From assembly GCA_946621635.1 (NCBI GenBank), contig CAMOOR010000013.1:1-44794 (forward strand): a stretch of 44,794 nt of DNA. Direction: 5' to 3'. Position 1 is the stretch's first letter. The number at the start of each line of letters is the position of its first letter. The DNA is from Colimorpha sp002372855 (GTDB taxonomy: Bacteria; Bacteroidota; Bacteroidia; Bacteroidales; P3). A program made the translations under genes and the position numbers. This document shows positions 28,674 through 37,801 of the stretch, piece after piece. The notes beneath the pieces are model-generated. The model was not told the origin of the DNA. It worked only from the letters and a program-made list of their open reading frames with translations, and ran no database searches.

Positions 28674-31600
28674 TCAGCGGATGAGCAGCACGGTGCCGAT
28701 TTCGGACTTGGGGGAGTTGGGGTAGTCGACGGCGTGGTAGTTGAAACGCCATACGTAGTTCCCCTGCGGGCAGTTGCCTCCGTCCCAGCCCATGTTGCCG
28801 AAGTCTGTGGTTTGGTACATTAGCAGGCCTTCACGGTTGTAGATGAACAGCTCGCCGTCGATGACACCTTGGGTGACGATGGTGAAGCGGTTGTTGGTTT
28901 CGAGGTTGGGGGTGAAGGCATTGGGGGCGAAGACGGCCACGCGGAGCACCGGCAGGAGGTAGAAGGCGGTGTCGAGACACTGGCCGTTGTAGACGCTGAG
29001 GGCGAGGGTAATGGTGTCGGAATGGTCGTCGCCGCGACCATAGAGTATGCGCGAAGGTTCGCTCTGGCGCACGCCGTCGACGTACCATGTGCGTTCGACA
29101 TACTCCTTCGAGATGTCGTAGGCGGTATAGTCCATGGCATTGTACTTCAATGCGCCGGGGTTGACCTGCAGCTCGGCCTTCGGTACATCGACAGGACTCA
29201 GGACGATGGATTTGCTGAAGGGGCAGAAGGGGATGTCGCGGTAGTCGGCATAGAGGGAATACTCGGTGGGCTCCGACGGGGCGACGGTGACGGTGAGGAG
29301 GTCTTCGTTTCCGTCGAGCTGGCTGTCCATCGGGTAGGAGGACCAGCGGGTATAGGGTACGCTGGAGGTGGCGCTGATGGTGTAGGTGCGGTGCAGGCAG
29401 TCGGTGGAATAGCTGAAGTCGATACGCGGTTGGGCCATCTTGGTGAGGCGGAGGGCGATCACGGAGTCGCACGCATAGACCGAGTGGAGGGTGTCCAGCA
29501 GGAGGTGGTCCTCGTTGAGATAGGCCGAGTCACCGCTGACGGAGAAGGAGTGCCAGTGGTAGGTCTGGCCGTGGCAGAAGGTGTCGACGCTCTCCTCGTA
29601 GGATGAATAGTGCACGGCGAGGTCGAGGGTGACAATGGAGTCGCATCCACGGTATGTGACAAGTGTGACTTGCGGACCCTGGATGTCGGCGTGGTAGACG
29701 GTATTGTCGAGCCATCGCATAGAGTCGCACACCATGTGGCGGTCGGTGAAGAGGTGGGTGGAGTCGACGGTGAGGTCGAGGTGGTGTATGCTGTCGCAGC
29801 CCCATTGGTTGGTCAGGTGCAGGAAGGGGGCCGAAGTGGAAGCGGTGTAGGAGATGCCGTCGAGCCAGGTGAGGGAGTCGCAGGCGTGGAGTTGTTCCAG
29901 TGTGGCCGAGGTGTCGATGGCCACCACGCGCATGACCACCAGCGAGTCGATGCCGTCGAGGCCCTGCAGATGCACGCTGTCGGCCATCGTCTGCCGGTGG
30001 GCGGAGCGGAGTCCGTTGCCGTTGGCGAAGACGGCGCCGTTCCACACCAGTGGCAGGCTGTTTTGGCAGAGGATGCTGTCGACGTAGGTGCGACGGTTAC
30101 GTTGCAGGTGGAGGGTGCGGAGCGAGTCGCAGCCGTAGACGGCCTGCAGCAGGTGGGGGTAAGTGCCGGTGGTGTCGTAGAGGGTATGCTCGAAGGTGTA
30201 GGTGTCGCCGTCGTAGATGGTGTCGTAGAGGTGGATGTTGTATGTGGGATAGACTTTCAGGTGGAGGGTCTGCAGGCTGTCGCACGAGTGGGCGGAAAAG
30301 AGGTGGTGGAGGAAGGTTCCGGTCTGGCGGTAGGTCGAGTCGATGAAGAGACGCGAGGAATCGTCGCAGAGGGTGTCGTAGGTGTGGTAGTCGTAGGCGG
30401 GCCACACGGTGAGGTGGAGCGTGGAGAGGCTGTCGCACGAATGGCGCGAGAGCAGCTGGTGGGCATAGTCGCCGGAGGTGTTGTAGGTGTGCTGCGTGAA
30501 GACGATGCTCTGGTTGGAGCAGATGGTGTCGTAGGTGTGGTGGTCGAAGGTGGGGTGCACGGTGAGGTGGAGGGAGGAGAGACTGTCGCATCCGCGGATG
30601 GAGAGGAGGCTGTCGGTATAGTCGGTGCTGACGCTGAAGAGGCTGTCGCCAAAGGCGAAGACGGTGTCGTCGCAGATGGCGGTGGTCAGGTGGTGGTCGT
30701 AGAGGGGGTGGACGGTGAGGAGCATGGTGACAAGGCTGTCGCTTCCGGTGTGGGAGAGGAGGGTTGTGGCGCGGGTCATGGTGGCCGATGCGGAGAGGAC
30801 GGTGTCGAAGGAGGCGTTGTTCCACGTGTAGGGCAAGGCGCTGCGGCAGAGGGTGTCGTAGAGTGTGGTGTCGACGTTCCAGTGGACATGCAGCGAGTAG
30901 CTGATGGTGCTGTCGCAGCCGGCGGCGTTGACAATGGTGACAGTGGTGTCGCTGGCGGGCTGGGAGAAGGTGGTGCCGTTGAAGGTATGCGGAAGAAGGT
31001 TCTCGACCACGGTGTCGTAGAAACTGCTGCTGGAGGATGCGTTGACGGTCAGCAACAGGGTGGTGGTGCTGTCGCATCCGACGGCGTTGGTGGTGACGCG
31101 TTGGGCCACGGCGCCACTGGTGGTGTACTCGGTGCCGTACCACACAAAGCGGTCGCAGGCCACGGCCACGGTGTCGGCCATGGAGGTGTCCTTGACAACG
31201 AGGAACACGGTGCCTATGCTGTCGCAACCAAAGGAGGAGAGTTCGGAGTAGGAGTAGCTCCCGGTGTCGGTGGCGTCGGCAATGACGAGTGAACCATAGG
31301 AATAGGGCAACCCGGAGGGACAGATGACGGCGGTGTCGTGCAGGTTGTACGAGGGATGCACGGTGATGGTATGGTTGAGGGTGTAGGGGCAGTGGCTGGT
31401 GTCCTGGGCGGTGAGGGTATAGGTGGTGGTGGCGGTGGGCGACACAACGAGGGTGTCGCTGTTCCAGGAATGCCACAGGGCGTTGCTGACGATGAGGGTG
31501 TCGTTGACGGGGCTGTTGTCGCAACGGTCGGTGGGTCCTGTGATGGAGGGATTGGGTCCCGGAGGCATCAGGGTGATGGTCTTGCGAATGGTGTCGGTGC

Positions 31601-33380
31601 AGAGCCCGTTGGCGATGGAGGAGACCAGGACGACCTCGTACTGGCCGGGGGCATCGTAGTGGGCAGTGGCATGGTAGAGCGAGGATGTGTCGCCGTTGCC
31701 GAAACTCCACCACGAGGCTTCGCAGCTCTCGCCGGTGCCGCTGGGGGTAACGCCGTCGGCCGAGATGGTGCTGCGGTTGACAAAGCTGACGTCGAACTCG
31801 CAGTTCTCCATTGTCACCACACTGTCGAAGAGCGCCAACGGATAGCGCACGCCGGCGAAGGCACTCATGGTGAAGTTGCAGGCGGGTTTGTCGACGAAGC
31901 TCAGGAGGCAGTGGTAGATGGTGCCGGTGTCGGAAGTGACGTTGATGGAGCGCGCGGTGCTGATGGGGCTCTGGGGCGAGTCGGTGTACCACAGGTAGGA
32001 GAAACCCTCGGGGACGGTGAAGGTATTGCTGGCATTGGCGCCGCAGGTCTCCGACGCCATATTCTTGCGGCTGCATTCGAGGGTGAAATAGGCATAGCCG
32101 TAGTGGCCGCTTTGCGAGCAGTCGTAGGTGGTGAGACGCACCATGATGGTCTGCCCGGCATAGGGGGTGAGGTCGATGCCGACGGTGGTCCAGTCTTTCC
32201 AGAGGGTCGAATAGTGGGTATTCCAGCCGAGGTTGGAGTTGGAAATGAAGTCGGCGACTCCGCATGTAGGGTCGATGACCTCCATGTTGCCGTTGAGGAT
32301 TTCAAGGCGGAATCGGGGCTGCTCCGAAGGCGAGTGGTTGGGGTCCTCCAGCACGGCGGCATATTTCAGGATGAGAAGGTCGGCGAGCATGGTGTCCACC
32401 TCGATGGCATAGAGCAGGGCTTCGGCCTCGCTGCCCGTGCGCCAGTTGCCGAGGCGCACGGAGGAGGAGCCTCCGGGAGGCACGGTGCTGAGGAGGTTGC
32501 CTGTGCGGGGGTCGCGCTCGTTGGGGTTGGTGTGGACGGTATGGCGGCTGTAGGCATCCGAGGGGCCGTGGTTGATGATGCCGATGGATGAATAGGGCGA
32601 CGAGAACGAGCCGTAGTAGCCTTGGACGTAGGGTGCCGTAAGGTCGGAGGGGTCGATGCAGCCGTGGCCTCCCTGGATGGGGGTGGTGATGTGGAGCGTG
32701 GAGGTGCAGCAGGTCTCGCCGCTGTCGGCCTGGGCGTAGAGGCTGATGGTATAGTCGGTGCTGCCCACAAGGCCGGTGAGGTCGTAGCTGTTGCCGGACA
32801 CCGCTATGGGGCCTGTGCCGTAGTCGAGCATGAGGTTCTCGCCCGAACCATCCCAGGTGAGGGTTCCGGAGGTGGCATTGAGGTTGGAGACGGCAAGGTT
32901 GTGTACCGTGGAGTTGCAACCCGTTGGGGGCGCCGAGGTGACGGCGTGGAGCGAGAAGCCCTGGCGAATCACCGATCCGTCGGTGGTGAAGTGGATTTTC
33001 ATGGTGCCGCTGGTGGCAACGACATTGAGCGAATTGGTGCCGCATACGCGGAGAATCTGGGTCTCTCCGTCGTAGATGCTGAGGTAGTCGTAGCTGTTTT
33101 CGGTGTTGTAGTTGCCGGTGAGGGTGATGGTGGCGCCGGCGTTGGTGGTGAGCACGACCCACCCCTGGAAGGAGTTGCTGTAGTTTCCGCTGGGTCCGCC
33201 GTCGTCGTAGATGTCCGCTCCGTTGGCACAGAGGGCGGCGTATATGGTTTGCCCATTCTGCATGGTGATGGTCTGCGCCATGGCGCTCCCCTCGTGCAAA
33301 AAGGGTAGCACCAACACCAGCAATGTCCAAAGGAAACGGATGCTGCGGTGTGTAAACGGTTGTATGCTAGTTGTATACAT
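28674..33380 (-). CDS. Giant surface protein with CUB domain and T9SS type B (gliding-motility-associated) C-terminal domain
   Basis: 1568 aa. After an N-terminal signal (LLVLVLPFLHEGSAMAQ), a CUB-like domain covers about residues 36-145 (NSYDYLSIYDGETQIL). An Fn3-like domain (about 155-235), a jelly-roll-like segment (about 245-440) and a PKD-like domain (about 550-625, WWSFGNGDTS) follow. Then come about a dozen repeats of roughly 50 residues (about 680-1315). Each ends in GCDSxxxLxLxV and opens with a YDTxC-like strand. The C-terminus (about 1483-1568, FAPNAFTPN ... IYNREGLLMYQT ... WDGG ... GNYVWRF) is the gliding-motility-associated T9SS type B sorting domain. Secretion through T9SS is strongly predicted; ligand unknown. 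Bracketed by arrays D and E. Confidence 0.9.
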   Translation of the reverse strand: MYTTSIQPFTHRSIRFLWTLLVLVLPFLHEGSAMAQTITMQNGQTIYAALCANGADIYDDGGPSGNYSNSFQGWVVLTTNAGATITLTGNYNTENSYDYLSIYDGETQILRVCGTNSLNVVATSGTMKIHFTTDGSVIRQGFSLHAVTSAPPTGCNSTVHNLAVSNLNATSGTLTWDGSGENLMLDYGTGPIAVSGNSYDLTGLVGSTDYTISLYAQADSGETCCTSTLHITTPIQGGHGCIDPSDLTAPYVQGYYGSFSSPYSSIGIINHGPSDAYSRHTVHTNPNERDPRTGNLLSTVPPGGSSSVRLGNWRTGSEAEALLYAIEVDTMLADLLILKYAAVLEDPNHSPSEQPRFRLEILNGNMEVIDPTCGVADFISNSNLGWNTHYSTLWKDWTTVGIDLTPYAGQTIMVRLTTYDCSQSGHYGYAYFTLECSRKNMASETCGANASNTFTVPEGFSYLWYTDSPQSPISTARSINVTSDTGTIYHCLLSFVDKPACNFTMSAFAGVRYPLALFDSVVTMENCEFDVSFVNRSTISADGVTPSGTGESCEASWWSFGNGDTSSLYHATAHYDAPGQYEVVLVSSIANGLCTDTIRKTITLMPPGPNPSITGPTDRCDNSPVNDTLIVSNALWHSWNSDTLVVSPTATTTYTLTAQDTSHCPYTLNHTITVHPSYNLHDTAVICPSGLPYSYGSLVIADATDTGSYSYSELSSFGCDSIGTVFLVVKDTSMADTVAVACDRFVWYGTEYTTSGAVAQRVTTNAVGCDSTTTLLLTVNASSSSSFYDTVVENLLPHTFNGTTFSQPASDTTVTIVNAAGCDSTISYSLHVHWNVDTTLYDTLCRSALPYTWNNASFDTVLSASATMTRATTLLSHTGSDSLVTMLLTVHPLYDHHLTTAICDDTVFAFGDSLFSVSTDYTDSLLSIRGCDSLSSLHLTVHPTFDHHTYDTICSNQSIVFTQHTYNTSGDYAHQLLSRHSCDSLSTLHLTVWPAYDYHTYDTLCDDSSRLFIDSTYRQTGTFLHHLFSAHSCDSLQTLHLKVYPTYNIHLYDTIYDGDTYTFEHTLYDTTGTYPHLLQAVYGCDSLRTLHLQRNRRTYVDSILCQNSLPLVWNGAVFANGNGLRSAHRQTMADSVHLQGLDGIDSLVVMRVVAIDTSATLEQLHACDSLTWLDGISYTASTSAPFLHLTNQWGCDSIHHLDLTVDSTHLFTDRHMVCDSMRWLDNTVYHADIQGPQVTLVTYRGCDSIVTLDLAVHYSSYEESVDTFCHGQTYHWHSFSVSGDSAYLNEDHLLLDTLHSVYACDSVIALRLTKMAQPRIDFSYSTDCLHRTYTISATSSVPYTRWSSYPMDSQLDGNEDLLTVTVAPSEPTEYSLYADYRDIPFCPFSKSIVLSPVDVPKAELQVNPGALKYNAMDYTAYDISKEYVERTWYVDGVRQSEPSRILYGRGDDHSDTITLALSVYNGQCLDTAFYLLPVLRVAVFAPNAFTPNLETNNRFTIVTQGVIDGELFIYNREGLLMYQTTDFGNMGWDGGNCPQGNYVWRFNYHAVDYPNSPKSEIGTVLLIR

Positions 33381-33407
33381 TATTTCATACGCTTCCTATC
33401 ATTTTGC

Positions 33408-33415
33408 AAATATAC
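33408..33415 (-). promoter_or_regulatory. -7 promoter element for the type B surface protein
   Basis: Minus strand TATATTTG followed by C, a perfect TAnnTTTG match 27 bp upstream of the ATG at 33380. Expected leader only about 20 nt. No clear -33 TTTG. Confidence 0.65.
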
Positions 33416-33501
33416 ATATTTTTTTTGATTTTCATAATATTTTATAAAATAATTCTCCATGTTCTATAGTTTTATTCGCACCATTTGTCATTTTTACCTT
33501 T

Positions 33502-33597
33502 ACCAACCCCCTTTTAACACCCTATCATCTCCTGCTGTGGTAGGAGTTGGTAAGGAGTTGGTAAGGACTTGGTAAGGAGTTGGTATGGGGGTGATGG
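33502..33597. repeat. 11-bp-period inverted repeat array E
   Basis: Left arm TACCAACCCCC (33502-33512), TTTTAACACCC, TATCATCTCCT (to 33534); loop GCTGTGG; right arm AGGAGTTGGTA at 33543, 33554 and 33576, with AGGACTTGGTA at 33565, then TGGGGGTGATG (33587-33597). The right arm units are in perfect 11-bp register. Between 33598 and 33731 I see no gene. Confidence 0.9.
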
Positions 33598-33731
33598 GTG
33601 TGATAGCTCTTTTATTCAGTGTGTTTTACGTCCGTATGGAGTGTGTTTTGGGGTCTTTGTGCGGGTGGAATTTGACATTTTGTCGTTTTTTTGCTCTCCC
33701 GGCTGCCGGAATCCGATACCTGGATGGTGAC

Positions 33732-33767
33732 AAAAAAGGGCATACCGTTTTTGGCGACGGTATGCCC
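33732..33767 (-). terminator. Terminator of pgi
   Basis: A 10-bp perfect stem, GGGCATACCG (33738-33747) with CGGTATGCCC (33758-33767). On the minus strand it is followed by six T. Confidence 0.9.
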
Positions 33768-33795
33768 TGTTGCACGGCCGATGGCGTGCCGGGAA

Positions 33796-35103
33796 TCAGA
33801 ATCCGGGCTTGCCCAGGAGGTGGAACATGTTTTTCTTGTAGGCTTCCACGCCGGGCTGGTTGAAGGGGTTGACGCCAAGGGTGTATCCGCTGACGCCGCA
33901 GGCGAACTCGAAGAAGTAGATCATCTGGCCGAGGGTGTACTCGTCGATGCGGTCCACATCGATTTCCACCACGGGCACGCCGCCCTCGAGGTGGGCCTGG
34001 ACGGTGCCCTGCATGGCACAGTCGTTGATTTCGGTCAGGCTCTTGCCAACCAGGTAGTTGATGCCGTCGAGGTTGTGTTCGTCGGTGGGCACATCGACGT
34101 GGGTGGCGGGTTTGGCGACGTGGACCATGGTTTCCATCATCAGACGCTCGCCGTCCTGGACGTACTGGCCCATGGAGTGGAGGTCGGTGGTGATGCTCAG
34201 GCTGTGGGGCAGCAGGCCTTTGTGGTCTTTGCCCTCGCTCTCGCCGTAGAGCTGTTTCCACCATTCGGCCAGATAGCGCAGGTTGGGCAGGCTGCTCACC
34301 AGCATTTCGACTTTGATGCCGTTGCGGTAGAGGATGTTGCGCACGGCGGCGTACATCATGGCGGGGTTCTCGGCGAGGGTGTTCTTCTCGATGCAGAGGC
34401 GCCGCATGTCCTGTGCGCCCTGTAGCAGCCGGTCTGTGTCGAATCCGGCCATGGCGATGGGCAGCAGTCCGACGGGGGTGAGCACGGAGAAGCGGCCGCC
34501 GACATTGTCGGGGATGACGTACATGGGGTAGCCCTCGTTGACGGCGATGTCGTGCAGGGCGCCTTTGCGGGCGTCGGTGATGGCCACGATGCGCTGCGAG
34601 GCTTCGGCTTTCCCGTACTTCTTTTCGAGGTGGGCTTTGACGATGCGGAAAGCCACGGCGGGCTCGGTGGTGGTGCCCGACTTGGAGATGACGGCTACGC
34701 TGTAATTTTCATGGTCCAAGAGGGTTAGCAGCTGTGTGTAGTAGTCCTCGCCGAGGGTGTGGCCGGCGTAGACCACGTAGGGTTTTTCTCCGCGCACCAT
34801 GGAGGCGAACTCCGACTGCAGGGCCTCGATTACCATGCGGGCGCCGAGATAGGAGCCTCCGATGCCGATGACCACGAAGACCTTGCTTTTCGCGCTCAGC
34901 CGGGCCACGTCGGCTTTCATGCGGGCGTATTCGGCCTTGTCGTACTCCTCCGGAAGGTTGACCCAGCCGAGGAAATCGTTGCCTTCGGCGTCGCCTTTCA
35001 GCAGGTGTTCTTTGGCTGCGAGAATCTCTTTTTCAATCTGAGCGATAGGCTCTTGCCCCATTTTCGACACAATGTGGTCGGTTTTGATTTTGATTTGTCC
35101 CAT
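33796..35103 (-). CDS. pgi: Glucose-6-phosphate isomerase
   Basis: 435 aa, the shorter bacterial form. Interconverts glucose-6-phosphate and fructose-6-phosphate in glycolysis and gluconeogenesis; cytoplasmic. Sugar-phosphate (SIS) motifs VVIGIGGSYLGARM (about residues 77-90) and VISKSGTTTEPAVAFR (about 138-153) are present, as are GGRFSVLTPVGLLP and the C-terminal EFACGVSGYTLGVNPFNQPGVE block. Single-gene transcript ending at 33732-33767. I could not find a convincing promoter box upstream. Confidence 0.96.
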   Translation of the reverse strand: MGQIKIKTDHIVSKMGQEPIAQIEKEILAAKEHLLKGDAEGNDFLGWVNLPEEYDKAEYARMKADVARLSAKSKVFVVIGIGGSYLGARMVIEALQSEFASMVRGEKPYVVYAGHTLGEDYYTQLLTLLDHENYSVAVISKSGTTTEPAVAFRIVKAHLEKKYGKAEASQRIVAITDARKGALHDIAVNEGYPMYVIPDNVGGRFSVLTPVGLLPIAMAGFDTDRLLQGAQDMRRLCIEKNTLAENPAMMYAAVRNILYRNGIKVEMLVSSLPNLRYLAEWWKQLYGESEGKDHKGLLPHSLSITTDLHSMGQYVQDGERLMMETMVHVAKPATHVDVPTDEHNLDGINYLVGKSLTEINDCAMQGTVQAHLEGGVPVVEIDVDRIDEYTLGQMIYFFEFACGVSGYTLGVNPFNQPGVEAYKKNMFHLLGKPGF

Positions 35104-35250
35104 TTTTGTGCTTATCTGATAGGTTAATACTCTATGTTTTAGGGTCTAAAAAAGACCGTCTGTCAATTTTTTTTCAATTGTAACTGCATTATTTTCTTCA
35201 AATTAACGAAGAAATAAAAAAAATATTTTTCGTATATGAAAAAATATACG

Positions 35251-35258
35251 TACTTTTG
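35251..35258 (+). promoter_or_regulatory. -7 promoter element for the OmpA porin
   Basis: TACTTTTG followed by C matches TAnnTTTG, 62 bp upstream of the ATG at 35321. The upstream spacer is very AT-rich (ATATACG run), and no clear TTTG -33 box is seen. Confidence 0.65.
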
Positions 35259-35320
35259 CAAAAAATTAATCGCTGAAAGGTATATAGAAAAGAATTAATA
35301 ATAAATAAAAAACATTTGAA

Positions 35321-36580
35321 ATGCTGAAAAAATTAATCAAGATGGGCGTTGTGATGTCCCTCATGGTGACCTCCGTGAACGCCTTTGCTCAGAACACCGG
35401 CAAGCCCGAGTATCCTCACTATGGCTTCTGGAGCAACTGGTCGCTTGGTGTTTCCATCGACCTTAACAATCAGGCCTTCATGAACGCCGGTGGCGACCTC
35501 GGCGGCTGGCGTAAGGCTACCAATGCTGGTATGGACATCTTCCTGCAGCAGAAACTGAACCACGCCTTCGACTGGCGCATCCGTTTCGGCTTCCCCAGCT
35601 TCTGGGCTCCCATGCAGGGCCGCGATGGTTACTACAATGACCGTCACATGACCGCCACTCTCGACATTCTGTGGTCGATCAACAACTCGCTGATGGGTTA
35701 CAACCCTGACCGTCGTTTCAACCTCTATCTCTATGCCGGCGGTGGTCTCGCCCTGAGCGGCAACAGCAACGAAGAGATTTCGAAACCCAAAGAGGACTTC
35801 GGTACCGTCGGTATCGTTCTCGATGGCGGTATTGGTGCCAGCTATCGCTTCGGTGAGAGCCACAACGTCTTCTTCGAGTATGGCTATGACATCAATGGCG
35901 ACGCTCCCAGCCCCAAGACCTTCTTCTCGAGCGACCTTCACCACACCAACCGTATCTTCCGTCTTGGTTACTTCTATTGCTTCGGTGTCACCGCTACCGA
36001 CCAGGCCGTTGCTGCCCAGAAGGCCATGCTGACCCAGGAGAACTTCGGTGCCCTGAACAGCCAGGTGAACAACCTCGACAACCAGCTCCGCAACAGCCGC
36101 AACAACGAGAAGCGCCTTGAGAACCGCATTGCCGAACTCGAGGATCAGCTTGCCCAGGCCCTCGCCCAGGGTGGCAAGGGTGGCAACAGCGCTGCTGCCG
36201 ACAGCCTCCAGGCCGTTATCGACCAGATTAAGGCCGACCAGCTCACCTTCTACGCCATGCCCTTCTCCGTCCAGTACGGTGTTGACGAGTGGGAGGTTTC
36301 TGAAGACGAAGACGCCAAGGTCAAGGCCGTCGCCCGCGTCCTCAAAGACAACCCCGATGTTAAGGTTCTCGTTGTTGGCTTCGCCGACTACACTGGCAGC
36401 GACAGCTACAACATGAAGCTCTCCGAAAAGCGTGCCAACGAGGTCAAGCGCCTCCTCGTCAAGAAGTATGGCATCGCCGAGAATCGCATCCAGACCGAGT
36501 ACAAGGGTAAGAGTGTTGCCTTCGGCGACATCCAGTACGCCCTCAACCGTCGCGTCAGCTTCTACCGTGTGATTGAATAG
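35321..36580 (+). CDS. OmpA family outer-membrane protein
   Basis: 419 aa. Signal peptide (residues 1-24, ending VNAFAQ), a beta-barrel-like region (about 30-230, alternating aromatic strands), a charged coiled coil (about 245-285, NNLDNQLRNSRNNEKRLENR) and an OmpA-type peptidoglycan-binding domain (about 300-419, VVGFADYTGSDSYNMKLSEKRANEVKRLL). Predicted to tether the outer membrane to peptidoglycan. The last residues RRVSFYRVIE are a typical end. Codon use suggests high expression. Own promoter and terminator. Confidence 0.93.
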   Translation: MLKKLIKMGVVMSLMVTSVNAFAQNTGKPEYPHYGFWSNWSLGVSIDLNNQAFMNAGGDLGGWRKATNAGMDIFLQQKLNHAFDWRIRFGFPSFWAPMQGRDGYYNDRHMTATLDILWSINNSLMGYNPDRRFNLYLYAGGGLALSGNSNEEISKPKEDFGTVGIVLDGGIGASYRFGESHNVFFEYGYDINGDAPSPKTFFSSDLHHTNRIFRLGYFYCFGVTATDQAVAAQKAMLTQENFGALNSQVNNLDNQLRNSRNNEKRLENRIAELEDQLAQALAQGGKGGNSAAADSLQAVIDQIKADQLTFYAMPFSVQYGVDEWEVSEDEDAKVKAVARVLKDNPDVKVLVVGFADYTGSDSYNMKLSEKRANEVKRLLVKKYGIAENRIQTEYKGKSVAFGDIQYALNRRVSFYRVIE

Positions 36581-36604
36581 TTCTAGACAGTTATGGATAA
36601 TAGA

Positions 36605-36639
36605 GCGGGACTTCCTTTGGAGGTCCCGCCCTTTTTTTT
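36605..36639 (+). terminator. Terminator of the OmpA porin gene
   Basis: An 11-bp stem, GCGGGACTTCC (36605-36615) with GGAGGTCCCGC (36619-36629, one G-T wobble), followed by eight T. Confidence 0.9.
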
Positions 36640-36661
36640 GTGTCCGTAAAAGAATGATTGT

Positions 36662-37801
36662 TTACTGCGCCACTATCCTGTATTCCACGCGGCGGTTTTT
36701 CTGCCGTCCTTCCGCGGTGGCATTGTCGGCCACGGGCATGCTTTTGCCGTAGCCCACGCAGGAAAGGCGCTTGCGGTCGATTCCGCGGTCCACGAGGTAG
36801 TCCAGCACCGCTTTGGCTCGTGCTTCGGAGAGTTTTTGGTTGTATTCTTGGGTGCCTTGGTTGTCGGTGTGTCCACGGAGCTCGATTTGCATGCTTGGGT
36901 TATCCTCGAGCATCGCTTTGAGGTTCATCAGTTCGTTGTACGATTGTTGCAGGACTTCGCTTTCGCCGGTGGCAAAAAAGATGTTCTCAAGTACGACGAC
37001 TTTGCCCACGGGGACTGTTTTCTGCACCTTGGCGGGAGGATTGTCGATGCTGTCCAGGCAGATTACCTCGACGTCGTCGATATAATAGTATGCCCCCTGC
37101 AGCGGCGTGTTGGTGTTGGTGGTGCTCACCACGTTGGACTTGTTGAACGAGTAGAAGTTGCCGATGGTGAGAAAGCGTTCGCCGCCTTCCGCCACAAATT
37201 CTCCTTGGATTTCGGTCCATCCTTTCGTATCGTTGAGTATTCTGTCCACCTCGTTGACCACCTGTGGGGTGAAGTAGGTGGCGATGCTTTGAGAGCCATT
37301 GCCTCCTATTTGGGACATTTCTCTCTCCATCAGGATGCCGCGAGCCGAGTCTTCCACACGTTCCGGGGTTAGAATGGCGCCCAGGGTGGCTGTGGCGTGA
37401 GGCGATTTCTCCGCCAGGCTTACCCAGAAACTCACCTTGTATCGTTTTCCTCCAACCAGCGGGGCTTTGAGTTCGGTCTGGAGGTATTCCCGGTAGAGCT
37501 CTTGCGAGCAGTAGATGCCGCAGTAGGCCTCGCCGGAGTGCGCTTCCTGCACGCCCATCTTGTTCCTTGGAACATTGCATTCCCGCCCTCCGCATGCGTT
37601 GAAATAGTCGCTGCTGCCGCCCGTGGGCTGCCACCAGGCATCGGCCTCGCGCATTATGCCCATGGCTTCGATTTTTGTCGGGCACCGGCGATGCTCCTCA
37701 AATGACGGGTTGTACACCAGGTTGCCTCCTGTCTGGGCACGAAGTGGAGCAACGGCACACAGGGCAACAAAGCATGCGAGGCTGATCCAGTGTTTCTTCA
37801 T
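36662..37801 (-). CDS. OmpA-like protein with N-terminal carbohydrate-binding-like domain
   Basis: 379 aa. Signal peptide (MKKHWISLACFVALCAVAPLRA). The N-terminal domain (about 25-240, NLVYNPSFEEHRRCPTKI ... YYYIDDVEVICLD) has a jelly-roll/CBM-like form, and the C-terminal OmpA domain (about 270-379, IELRGHTDNQGTQEYNQKLSEARA) should bind peptidoglycan. The sugar ligand is not evident. Its start overlaps the upstream glycosyltransferase stop by 4 nt (ATGA), so they are translationally coupled. Confidence 0.9.
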   Translation of the reverse strand: MKKHWISLACFVALCAVAPLRAQTGGNLVYNPSFEEHRRCPTKIEAMGIMREADAWWQPTGGSSDYFNACGGRECNVPRNKMGVQEAHSGEAYCGIYCSQELYREYLQTELKAPLVGGKRYKVSFWVSLAEKSPHATATLGAILTPERVEDSARGILMEREMSQIGGNGSQSIATYFTPQVVNEVDRILNDTKGWTEIQGEFVAEGGERFLTIGNFYSFNKSNVVSTTNTNTPLQGAYYYIDDVEVICLDSIDNPPAKVQKTVPVGKVVVLENIFFATGESEVLQQSYNELMNLKAMLEDNPSMQIELRGHTDNQGTQEYNQKLSEARAKAVLDYLVDRGIDRKRLSCVGYGKSMPVADNATAEGRQKNRRVEYRIVAQ

